DNA from: Streptomyces violaceus
GTDB taxonomy: Bacteria; Actinomycetota; Actinomycetes; Streptomycetales; Streptomycetaceae
DNA: 7,279 nucleotides
Direction: 5' to 3'
Assembly (NCBI GenBank): GCA_000715635.1
Contig: KL569155.1
Location: forward strand, 1 to 7,279
In this document: one piece after another, positions 1-4,294 of the stretch
Position numbering within the stretch: the stretch's first letter is position 1
Layout of the letters: each line of letters opens with the position of its first letter
Position numbers and translations under genes: made by a program
The notes under the pieces: generated by a model
Database searches by the model: none
Seen by the model: the letters and a program-made list of their open reading frames with translations, nothing else
What the model was told of the DNA's origin: nothing

Positions 1-70
1 GTACGGGATGGGAGCTGGGGAGAGTGGTGGGTTGCTGAAGCGGGTAGCGCGACGCACCGCGATGAAGCCG

Positions 71-112
71 CTAACGGCATCTAGAGGTAACTAGAGGCAA
101 GACAGATATAGT
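71..112 (+). promoter_or_regulatory. Promoter of module 1: 10-bp tandem repeats plus TATAGT box
   Basis: Three consecutive 10-bp units lie at 71-100: CTAACGGCAT (degenerate), CTAGAGGTAA and CTAGAGGCAA. They end exactly 6 nt before TATAGT at 107-112, a good -10 hexamer. No convincing -35 box sits 16-18 bp upstream, because that place is taken by the repeats. The same arrangement recurs at 2117-2178 with different repeat sequence but the same 10-bp phase, a shared GAGG core and the same 6-nt gap. I infer an activator-dependent promoter firing rightward, start near 119. The TTGACA at 116-121 has no fitting -10 box downstream. Confidence 0.5.
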
Positions 113-121
113 GGGTTGACA

Positions 122-153
122 TTGCAATCTCGGGTTGCAACTTCGGATTGCAA
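122..153. repeat. Three TTGCAA elements at 13-bp spacing
   Basis: TTGCAA occurs at 122-127, 135-140 and 148-153, a strict 13-bp period. Each is itself a palindrome, and the middle one sits inside GTTGCAAC. They could be operator half-sites for a repressor just downstream of the predicted start. Alternatively they are RNA arms: the last two can pair around a C(UUCG)G tetraloop, and the first and second can pair instead, giving alternative folds. Confidence 0.45.
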
Positions 154-235
154 GCCCGCAGCGCACCTAGGCCCTCCAGCACGGAGGCCCGGCCCAGGTT
201 TGCCGACCAGGACCGGGCTCGTGCGTGGAGTGATC

Positions 236-276
236 GAAGCGGGTCCGGCCGAGTAAGAGACGGTCGGACCCGCTTC
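236..276. terminator. Hairpin H2 of module 1, likely bidirectional terminator
   Basis: The arms GAAGCGGGTCCG (236-247) and CGGACCCGCTTC (265-276) are a perfect 12-bp inverted repeat. Three further inner pairs include one G-U if read as plus-strand RNA. The stem lies between the convergent putative RNA and the minus-strand small gene, where a shared terminator would be expected. No long U-tract follows on either strand, so termination efficiency is uncertain. The counterpart is at 2337-2373. Confidence 0.55.
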
Positions 277-313
277 GTTGCGGTCCACCATCGCCCGGCA
301 CCACTTCAACTTA

Positions 314-327
314 CGGCTCTAGAGCCG
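314..327. repeat. Palindrome centred on the small-gene stop codon (module 1)
   Basis: CGGCTCTAGAGCCG is a perfect 14-bp palindrome. Its CTAG centre contains the TAG stop of the minus-strand small gene (319-321). As RNA it gives a 5-bp stem with a CUAG tetraloop. The second module has a different but equally perfect palindrome at the same place (2414-2429). Confidence 0.6.
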
Positions 328-456
328 CGCCAGCTGCTCCACACAGGCTGCGATAGCCGCCGCAGCGGTCAGAGTAGCGATCAGGAGCCGGAACCACCGT
401 GGGTCCGGGTCGCGATCAGACTTCTCTTCGTGCTCCTCAGGCTCTCGCTTCTCCAT
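319..456 (-). CDS. Small one-helix membrane protein, module 1 (45 aa)
   Basis: The ATG at 456 is preceded 5 nt upstream by GAGGAG, a strong ribosome site, and the frame ends in TAG at 319-321. The 45-residue product starts with a highly charged stretch rich in Glu, Lys, Arg and Asp (residues 1-20). A hydrophobic alanine-rich helix follows at about 21-38 (WFRLLIATLTAAAAIAAC), and the tail is CVEQLARL. The small gene at 2420-2551 encodes a clear paralogue sharing the helix pattern and the exact CVEQLAR tail, which is the main evidence that this is real coding sequence. I recognise no named family. The layout (tiny membrane peptide, convergent structured RNA) resembles type I toxin-antitoxin loci, but it could equally be a small accessory protein of an integrated element. 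Membrane location is inferred from hydrophobicity. Confidence 0.62.
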   Translation of the reverse strand: MEKREPEEHEEKSDRDPDPRWFRLLIATLTAAAAIAACVEQLARL

Positions 457-478
457 CTCTTCTCCTCACCTGAGTGGT

Positions 479-522
479 GGGCCCCGGCGAACCTGGGCCC
501 CCTCGACCGTGTGCAGGTCGAG
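479..522 (-). promoter_or_regulatory. Structured leader of small gene 1
   Basis: Reading on the minus strand toward the ATG at 456, two stems precede the ribosome site. CTCGACC (502-508) pairs with GGTCGAG (516-522) around a 7-nt loop, and GGGCCC (479-484) pairs with GGGCCC (495-500). The second stem ends about 12 nt before GAGGAG. Two stems in succession suggest control of translation or transcript stability, but no known riboswitch class was recognised. The promoter was not identified; the stretch from about 540 to 630 has AT-rich patches but no clear box pair. Confidence 0.4.
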
Positions 523-676
523 AGCAGGGATCGGTGAGAAGTCAGATGGCGACAGCTTACCTGCCGCTTCTAATGCTCCACGGAGCGTAATTAGTAGAGC
601 GAATTAGCAAGCCGCGCAGATCAATTCATTCCGTCCAAAGTTCGTCACAGGTTCGTCGTCGTTACACGCCTTGTCC

Positions 677-745
677 GAATCGGATACCGAAATCACGCAT
701 CCGATTCCCATGTCTGATTCACATCCGTCCCGGACAGCGTACAGT
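677..745 (+). promoter_or_regulatory. Operator-like inverted repeat and promoter of the restriction gene
   Basis: GAATCGGAT (677-685) and ATCCGATTC (699-707) form a perfect 9-bp inverted repeat. Its half-site centres are 22 bp apart, about two helical turns, as in binding sites for dimeric regulators. Eleven bases downstream is a plausible sigma-70 type promoter: TTCACA (718-723), 16-bp spacer, TACAGT (740-745). The predicted start near 752 would leave a leader of about 40 nt before the GTG at 792. That leader begins with a 7-bp hairpin (CCAGCCG 750-756, CGGCTGG 766-772). No regulator gene lies next to it in this window. Confidence 0.42.
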
Positions 746-791
746 ACGACCAGCCGTAGTAGACGCGGCTGGACTGAGGAGGCGAGCAACC

Positions 792-1736
792 GTGACGGAG
801 GTGAGCTCCGCGGAGCACGAGGCCATCGAGTGGGACCTCGAACCAGGTGCTGTGATCGAGCGCAAGCAGCTGCACGTCAAGTACGGCGGACGGACGCAGG
901 GCGGCATCGGACCGTCGGCGAAGACGCCGAACGTGATGATCTTTACGGATCCGATCGCCGGCGAGAAGCATGGGTACTACGACGGCTGGATGCCCGATGG
1001 GCTCTTCCACTACAGCGGGGAAGGGCAGTACGGAGACCAGCGGATGCTCTCCGGCAACGCCAGCATCCTGAACCATGAGGCCGAGGGGCGAGCCCTGCGG
1101 GTCTTCCAGGGCGCCCGTGGCAACGTGACCTACCTCGGCCGTTTTGCCGTCGCGGGATGGTACGAAGCAGACGCGCCGGAGACGGGAGACGGCCCGCTAC
1201 GCAAGGTCATTGTCTTCAGGCTTCGCCCCTTGGACATCCCAGCCAAGCACCCTGGCACGAAGTTGGGCCGGCTGCTCGCGGATCAGCATGAGACGGTCAC
1301 CGAGATCGACATCGAGCGGCTCGAAACCGAGAAGACCTTCGTTGACCCGAACCGCGAGCCGTACGAGGCCGAGCGCCGAGAAAGCAAGTTGGTGCTGGAC
1401 TTCAGTGCGTACCTGCGCGCCAAGGGCTACCGCGTGAACCGCCAGCGCATCCTGCCGGAAGGCGAGACTAGGCCCCTCCTCACAGACCTCTACGTGCCAG
1501 ACCTAGACGTTTTGATCGAGGCCAAAGGTAGCGTGACGAGGGAAAACATGCGTATGGCTCTGGGGCAGCTGATCGACTACAACCGCTTCGTGCGCGCCAA
1601 GTACCAAGCCGTCTTGTTGCCGAGCAAGCCCCGAGCTGACCTGGTTGGGCTCGCGAACGCTGCTGGGCAAGCGATCATCTGGCCCCAAGGGAGCGGCTAC
1701 CAGTGCTCGGACGCTGACCTACTACCCCACCCTTGA
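792..1736 (+). CDS. Type IV restriction endonuclease candidate: SRA-like reader plus PD-(D/E)XK nuclease
   Basis: The 314-residue product is a two-domain protein. Residues about 20-147 resemble the SRA (SET- and RING-associated) modified-cytosine reader of the ScoMcrA/YDG kind, with YYDGW at 62-66, FHYSGEGQYGD at 72-82 and H-x4-GR near 95-100. Residues about 190-300 look like a PD-(D/E)XK nuclease: Glu197 in the first helix, Asp232, Glu243-Ala-Lys245 and Gln259 with Tyr263 (QLIDY). An SRA reader joined to this fold is the architecture of modification-dependent enzymes such as the MspJI family, which cut DNA carrying modified cytosine, so a role in defence against modified phage or incoming DNA is inferred. 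The GTG start is supported by GAGGAGG at 776-782, 9 nt upstream. No methyltransferase is nearby, as expected for a type IV enzyme. The gene stands alone between the two repeated small-gene/RNA modules. The domain assignment is from motifs and was not searched. Confidence 0.82.
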   Translation: MTEVSSAEHEAIEWDLEPGAVIERKQLHVKYGGRTQGGIGPSAKTPNVMIFTDPIAGEKHGYYDGWMPDGLFHYSGEGQYGDQRMLSGNASILNHEAEGRALRVFQGARGNVTYLGRFAVAGWYEADAPETGDGPLRKVIVFRLRPLDIPAKHPGTKLGRLLADQHETVTEIDIERLETEKTFVDPNREPYEAERRESKLVLDFSAYLRAKGYRVNRQRILPEGETRPLLTDLYVPDLDVLIEAKGSVTRENMRMALGQLIDYNRFVRAKYQAVLLPSKPRADLVGLANAAGQAIIWPQGSGYQCSDADLLPHP

Positions 1737-2116
1737 TCACCCTTCACGAGTTCCGTACGCAGTGCTTCGGCGCAGCTGTCAAGGGGAGCCCTGAGACCTG
1801 ACATCAGCAGCTGACACCCACAGACGCGGACGAAGGCGGTCAGACCCGGCTCCCAGCGGAAGCCCATCCGAGGCCAGGAACTGTTAGCTGGTGCCGTCGG
1901 CTCGCCGTGATCGACCTGATATGGATGACACAGCACCCGAGAGACGTAACGCCCTCTTCCTCTTGACGGGGGCTACACACAGAGCTCCGTCCCGCGAACT
2001 CTTCACGGCCAGACGGAGGCTTTCACTCCGCTGGCGCCCGCTGACTGCATCAGTAGCACTTCACCGATCGTTCCTGCTCAGGCTGTCTATCACCGACCAC
2101 GGGCGGCTTTGGGGCA
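1737..2116. other. Non-coding stretch after the restriction gene
   Basis: I see no convincing gene here. The open frames on both strands lack ribosome sites and recognisable protein patterns. The one local structure is a stem at 2008-2035: GCCAG (2008-2012) and CGGAG (2014-2018) pair with CTCCG (2026-2030) and CTGGC (2031-2035), with one bulged A. It could end transcription of the restriction gene or be a remnant of lost sequence; there is no T-tract. Confidence 0.35.
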
Positions 2117-2178
2117 GTGAGGATCAGTGAGTATCAGTGAGGACCGATGAGGATCGGTGAGGATCCGGGAGCTATAGT
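2117..2178 (+). promoter_or_regulatory. Promoter of module 2: five 10-bp tandem repeats plus TATAGT box
   Basis: Five head-to-tail 10-bp units fill 2117-2166: GTGAGGATCA, GTGAGTATCA, GTGAGGACCG, ATGAGGATCG and GTGAGGATCC. They end 6 nt before TATAGT (2173-2178), the same gap and the same -10 hexamer as module 1. No usable -35 box exists; the last units occupy that position. One-turn phasing on one face of the helix fits cooperative binding of a protein that recruits polymerase. The predicted start is near 2185. The repeat could alternatively be a plain tandem expansion, but its match in position to module 1 argues for function. Confidence 0.52.
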
Positions 2179-2202
2179 CAAAGGGGAGCACCGGCAGGTC
2201 GT

Positions 2203-2230
2203 GTACCTGTTCCTGTGGCCTCACAGGTAC
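2203..2230. repeat. Nested inverted repeats with alternative pairing
   Basis: GTACCTGT (2203-2210) and ACAGGTAC (2223-2230) form an 8-bp inverted repeat. Inside it CCTGTG (2212-2217) and CACAGG (2222-2227) form another. The two stems compete for the same right-hand arm, so only one can form at a time. This may be an operator just downstream of the promoter or a switchable 5' stem of the RNA. Confidence 0.5.
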
Positions 2231-2237
2231 AAAAGGT

Positions 2238-2266
2238 GAGACCACAAAGTTGAAACGAGACCACAA
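2238..2266. repeat. Direct repeat GAGACCACAA, two copies 19 bp apart
   Basis: GAGACCACAA occurs at 2238-2247 and again at 2257-2266 without change. It lies between stems H0 and H1 of the predicted RNA. It could be a duplicated single-stranded recognition motif, or half-sites for a DNA-binding protein. Module 1 has no such pair at this place; its repeats are the TTGCAA elements. Confidence 0.5.
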
Positions 2267-2336
2267 GATTTGGCCCCACGCAGAAGAGCTCGGACCCTGG
2301 TTGCCTCCAGGATCCGAGCTCAGCGTGGAGTCGTTG

Positions 2337-2373
2337 AGCGGGTCCGGCCGAGTTTGCGACGGCCGGGCTCGCT
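2337..2373. terminator. Hairpin H2 of module 2, likely bidirectional terminator
   Basis: AGCGGGTCCGGCC (2337-2349) pairs with GGCCGGGCTCGCT (2361-2373). As plus-strand RNA all 13 positions pair, two of them as G-U. A T-rich run follows on + (to 2380), favouring a rightward terminator. It also lies at the end of the minus-strand small gene, so it may serve both directions, as at 236-276. Confidence 0.55.
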
Positions 2374-2413
2374 TTGCTTTGCCCTGCCTCCGTCCGGCAC
2401 ACCACTCCCCATC

Positions 2414-2429
2414 GGCGCGCTAGCGCGCC
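2414..2429. repeat. Palindrome centred on the small-gene stop codon (module 2)
   Basis: GGCGCGCTAGCGCGCC is a perfect 16-bp palindrome. Its central CTAG holds the TAG stop (2420-2422) of the minus-strand small gene. As RNA it is a 6-bp stem with a CUAG tetraloop. The stem arms differ from those at 314-327 but pairing is preserved. Confidence 0.6.
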
Positions 2430-2551
2430 AGCTGCTCCACACAGCCTGCGACCGCCGTGATTGCCATGAGTACCGCGACCAAGACTTCGGCCTTCGTGGG
2501 GCCCCGTCGAGGATCGCCGTCCGGCTCTTCCGGCTTCCGCAGTTCTGCCAT
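2420..2551 (-). CDS. Small one-helix membrane protein, module 2 (43 aa)
   Basis: The ATG at 2551 is preceded by GGAAG (2558-2562 on +) at 6 nt, and the frame stops at TAG 2420-2422. The product has a charged, proline-rich start (residues 1-20), a hydrophobic helix at about 22-36 (VLVAVLMAITAVAG) and the tail CVEQLAR. It is a diverged paralogue of the protein at 319-456: the last seven residues are identical and the helix aligns without gaps, while the N-terminal part keeps only its charged character. A 27-nt stretch over the tail is identical at 26 positions (2425-2451 versus 327-353), perhaps because the RNA as well as the protein is under selection. Function unknown. A membrane-active peptide controlled by the convergent RNA is one reading; a small accessory protein of a mobile element is another. 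Confidence 0.62.
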   Translation of the reverse strand: MAELRKPEEPDGDPRRGPTKAEVLVAVLMAITAVAGCVEQLAR

Positions 2552-2577
2552 GTCACACTTCCAGTCCGGTCGTGCTA

Positions 2578-2617
2578 ACCCCTGGCGCACTGGGGTCTTC
2601 GGCTCTTAGGTCCGAAG
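2578..2617 (-). promoter_or_regulatory. Structured leader of small gene 2
   Basis: On the minus strand two stems precede the small gene. CTTCGG (2597-2602) pairs with CCGAAG (2612-2617) around a 9-nt loop, and ACCCC (2578-2582) pairs with GGGGT (2592-2596). The first small gene also has two stems in its leader, of unrelated sequence. No promoter pair was convincing in 2620-2690. Confidence 0.35.
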
Positions 2618-2692
2618 CTCGGGATGGACCGGAAGTGGACGGCAGAAGCATATCGGTAGGCACTGACACCCGGACGGTCGAGCGCGTGCGCC

Positions 2693-2736
2693 TAGGTATA
2701 CGGATCTTCTGAAGCGTCCGACGCTCTGCATACCTA
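2693..2736 (-). terminator. Weak terminator-like structure at the end of the phosphoribosyltransferase gene
   Basis: TAGGTAT (2693-2699) pairs with ATACCTA (2730-2736), which includes the stop codon of the upstream gene. An inner stem AGCGT (2713-2717) / ACGCT (2721-2725) with a 3-nt loop sits inside. The result is a branched structure without a T-tract, so its role as terminator is tentative. It also marks the border between the dcd operon and the accessory region. Confidence 0.3.
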
Positions 2737-3243
2737 TAGAGCCTCCTTGGAAGGCGTAATCGGCTCTCCCGACTTACGTACTGGAGGCAACACGCTCCAC
2801 GGGAAGTTGATCCACTCGTCGGTCCGCTTCCACACGTACTCGCACTTCACCAGTGACTGGGACTTCTCGTAGACCACGGCGCTGCGCACCTCGGCGACGG
2901 TCTCGAGGCAGAAGTCGCGCACCAGCTTGAGCGTCCTGCCGGTGTCGGCGACGTCGTCGGTGATCAGCACCTTCTTGTCGGAGAAGTCGATCACGTTGGG
3001 GACGGGGGCGAGCATGACGGGCATCTCGAGGGTCGTCCCCACGCCCGTATAGAACTCGACGTTCACCAGGTGGATGTTCTTGCAGTCGAGGGCGTAGGCG
3101 AGCCCGCCGGCCACGAAGACACCGCCGCGGGCGATGCTGAGCACGACGTCGGGCTCGTACCCGTCGTCGGCGATGACCTGCGCGAGCTCGCGCACGGCGA
3201 CCCCGAACTGCTCGTAGGAGAGGTTCTCCCGTACGTCACTCAT
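2734..3243 (-). CDS. Purine-type phosphoribosyltransferase
   Basis: The 169-residue protein is a type I phosphoribosyltransferase. The PRPP-binding loop is VLITDDVADTGRT at residues 92-104 (hydrophobic-DD-x-DTG-T), and the pyrophosphate-binding strand/loop is LSIARGG near 35-41. The C-terminal DEWINFPWSVLPP (142-154) resembles the hood of xanthine/hypoxanthine-guanine enzymes. It would transfer ribose phosphate from PRPP to a purine base in nucleotide salvage; which base cannot be told from sequence. It follows dcd with only 10 nt between the genes and no good ribosome site of its own, so the two are probably one operon and translationally coupled. The length is normal for the family. It is the last core gene before the accessory region on the left. 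Confidence 0.88.
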   Translation of the reverse strand: MSDVRENLSYEQFGVAVRELAQVIADDGYEPDVVLSIARGGVFVAGGLAYALDCKNIHLVNVEFYTGVGTTLEMPVMLAPVPNVIDFSDKKVLITDDVADTGRTLKLVRDFCLETVAEVRSAVVYEKSQSLVKCEYVWKRTDEWINFPWSVLPPVRKSGEPITPSKEAL

Positions 3244-3253
3244 ATCCGGCTGC

Positions 3254-3829
3254 TCACACCTGGGTTCGATGGAAGTTGAGGAAGGACCGGGAGGCGGTCG
3301 GCCCCCGCTGCCCCTGGTACCGCGACCCGTACCGCTCGCTTCCGTACGGGAAGTCGGCGGGCGAGGTGAGCCGGAACATGCACAGCTGCCCGATCTTCAT
3401 CCCCGGCCAGAGCTTGATGGGCAGAGTGGCGAGGTTGGACAGCTCAAGCGTCACGTGGCCGCTGAAACCGGGGTCGATGAACCCGGCGGTGGAGTGCGTG
3501 ACCAGCCCCAGCCGCCCCAGCGAGCTCTTGCCCTCCAGCCGGGAGGCGAGATCGTCGGGCAGCGTGATGACCTCGTACGTACTGGCGAGGACGAACTCCC
3601 CCGGGTGCAGGATGAACGGCTCGTCCCCCTCCGGCTCCACGAGCCGGGTCAGATCGGTCTGCTCGACGGCGGGGTCGATGTGGGGGTACCGGTGGTTCTC
3701 GAACACCCGGAAGTAGCGGTCAAGCCGCACATCGATGCTCGACGGCTGCACCATCGCGTCGTCAAACGGATCGATACGCACTCGCCCGGCGTCGATCTCG
3801 GCCCGGATGTCCTTGTCTGAGAGAAGCAC
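3254..3829 (-). CDS. dcd: dCTP deaminase
   Basis: The 191-residue protein matches dCTP deaminase along its whole length. KSSLGRLG at 101-108 is the nucleotide-binding loop, [21 protein letters not shown] at 112-132 carries the catalytic Glu129, and [11 protein letters not shown] (171-181) is the closing C-terminal segment. It converts dCTP to dUTP and ammonia for thymidylate synthesis. The actinobacterial enzyme of this length (about 190 residues in Mycobacterium tuberculosis) also hydrolyses dUTP to dUMP, so bifunctionality is likely here but not shown by sequence alone. The start is GTG at 3829, giving the family N-terminus LLSDKDI; the ribosome site is weak. It is first gene of an operon with the phosphoribosyltransferase and is separated from the zinc-ribbon gene upstream by a strong hairpin. 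Confidence 0.95.
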   Translation of the reverse strand: MLLSDKDIRAEIDAGRVRIDPFDDAMVQPSSIDVRLDRYFRVFENHRYPHIDPAVEQTDLTRLVEPEGDEPFILHPGEFVLASTYEVITLPDDLASRLEGKSSLGRLGLVTHSTAGFIDPGFSGHVTLELSNLATLPIKLWPGMKIGQLCMFRLTSPADFPYGSERYGSRYQGQRGPTASRSFLNFHRTQV

Positions 3830-3844
3830 GCCCCGAGGATACGC

Positions 3845-3887
3845 AAGGCGCGCGGAGCGACCACAACCGGACGACTCCGCGCGCCTT
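3845..3887 (-). terminator. Perfect 13-bp hairpin between zinc-ribbon gene and dcd
   Basis: AAGGCGCGCGGAG (3845-3857) and CTCCGCGCGCCTT (3875-3887) are perfect inverted repeats around a 17-nt loop. The stem lies 60 nt after the zinc-ribbon stop and 15 nt before the dcd start, so it most likely terminates the former. Read on minus, the 3' arm ends in CTT with no further T-run. Its closeness to the dcd start means it could also affect dcd expression. Confidence 0.6.
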
Positions 3888-3947
3888 ATGCCCTTTGGCT
3901 ATGTCTTTGTCCGCTGTTCGCTACTGCTCGCTGTTCGCAGCCGCTCG

Positions 3948-4106
3948 CTACCGCTTCTGGTAGCTGACGGGCACGACGCTCCGGAGCCGCGTACACCGCG
4001 GGCACCGGAGCAGCCGGCCGGGGCCGAGTCGCTCGGCCTGCTGCATCGGGAACGAAGCGGTGGTGAACACGTGCCCATCGGCACAACGGACGACGGTGCG
4101 CTCCAT
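3948..4106 (-). CDS. Small zinc-ribbon protein, function unknown
   Basis: The 52-residue version from the ATG at 4106 begins MERTVVRCADGHVF and contains C-x2-GH at residues 8-12 and CPRC at 35-38, likely zinc ligands. The arginine-rich tail is RLRSVVPV. I have the impression of similar small proteins in other streptomycetes, but the role is unknown to me. The frame is open further upstream, where a CGFC motif is in frame. A TTG at 4184 with GAAGG 8 nt upstream would give a 78-residue protein with a second Cys pair, and that start is a serious alternative. The ATG has only a distant GGAAGGG. The gene ends before the hairpin at 3845-3887. Confidence 0.6.
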   Translation of the reverse strand: MERTVVRCADGHVFTTASFPMQQAERLGPGRLLRCPRCTRLRSVVPVSYQKR

Positions 4107-4294
4107 CAAGTCCAAGAGTCCCTTCCCCAAGAGCCGCGTCTGGCTGGTGCTTGCCTGACGACAAAAGCCACAGTACGGGATCAAAGGAACGGCCTTCGAG
4201 GCGGCGCTCCGGTCCCGCCCGGACCCTCGCCCACGCCCCCACCGTACGCCCCAACTCCGGTGACCCGCAGCCTCATCCCTCCCCTGAAACGCCC

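Larger units (their letters stand above)
119..282 (+). ncRNA. Putative structured RNA, module 1 copy
   Basis: This is the predicted transcript from the TATAGT promoter to the terminator-like hairpin at 236-276. It holds three stems. H0 (135-153) pairs TTGCAA with TTGCAA, closed by a C(UUCG)G tetraloop with one bulged A. H1 (187-199 with 206-218) is a GC-rich stem with a 6-nt loop. H2 (236-250 with 262-276) has 12 perfect pairs plus three inner pairs including one G-U. The stem order matches the copy at 2185-2380: H0 begins 28 versus 30 nt after the start of the -10 box, and the H1-H2 gap is 17 versus 16 nt. No open frame with a ribosome site was seen on this strand. Transcription itself is inferred. 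An alternative is that these stems belong to the 3' UTR of the opposing small gene: H1 pairs slightly better on the minus strand, H2 on the plus strand. Confidence 0.42.
2185..2380 (+). ncRNA. Putative structured RNA, module 2 copy
   Basis: This is the predicted transcript from the TATAGT promoter to the terminator-like stem at 2337-2373, which is followed by a T-rich stretch (2372-2380). H0 (2203-2230) can fold two ways: GTACCTGT (2203-2210) with ACAGGTAC (2223-2230), or CCTGTG (2212-2217) with CACAGG (2222-2227) around a 4-nt loop. H1 pairs 2287-2300 with 2307-2320 around a 6-nt loop with one mismatch (a G-U if read on the minus strand). H2 pairs 2337-2349 with 2361-2373. Between H0 and H1, the motif GAGACCACAA occurs twice in a probably unpaired region. 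Stem order and spacing match module 1; sequences are diverged except for a 16-nt identical block (2338-2353 versus 239-254) inside H2. Expression is inferred. Confidence 0.44.

Noticed and set aside
116..121. TTGACA as the -35 box of a promoter
   Set aside because: No acceptable -10 hexamer lies 16-18 bp downstream; TATAGT upstream of it with the repeats fits better.
148..537. 129-codon plus-strand open frame across module 1
   Set aside because: It runs across the hairpins and antisense to the small gene, with no ribosome site and no protein-like pattern.
589..626. BldC-like AATT direct repeats upstream of the restriction gene
   Set aside because: Three AATT occurrences are spaced 13 and 21 bp apart, not the 10-bp period expected for BldC sites.
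1891..2130. 79-codon plus-strand open frame after the restriction gene
   Set aside because: No ribosome site, arginine/serine-rich chance composition, and it ends inside the tandem repeats.
2117..2166. CRISPR-like array or replication iterons
   Set aside because: The 10-bp units are contiguous with no spacers, and no replication or Cas gene is nearby; the position against a -10 box favours a regulatory role.
2270..2578. 102-codon plus-strand open frame across module 2
   Set aside because: Same position relative to the module as the frame at 148-537, but the two products do not resemble each other, unlike the minus-strand small genes.
3269..3820. Long plus-strand open frames opposite dcd
   Set aside because: The minus strand encodes a full-length dCTP deaminase; the plus frames are its antisense shadows.
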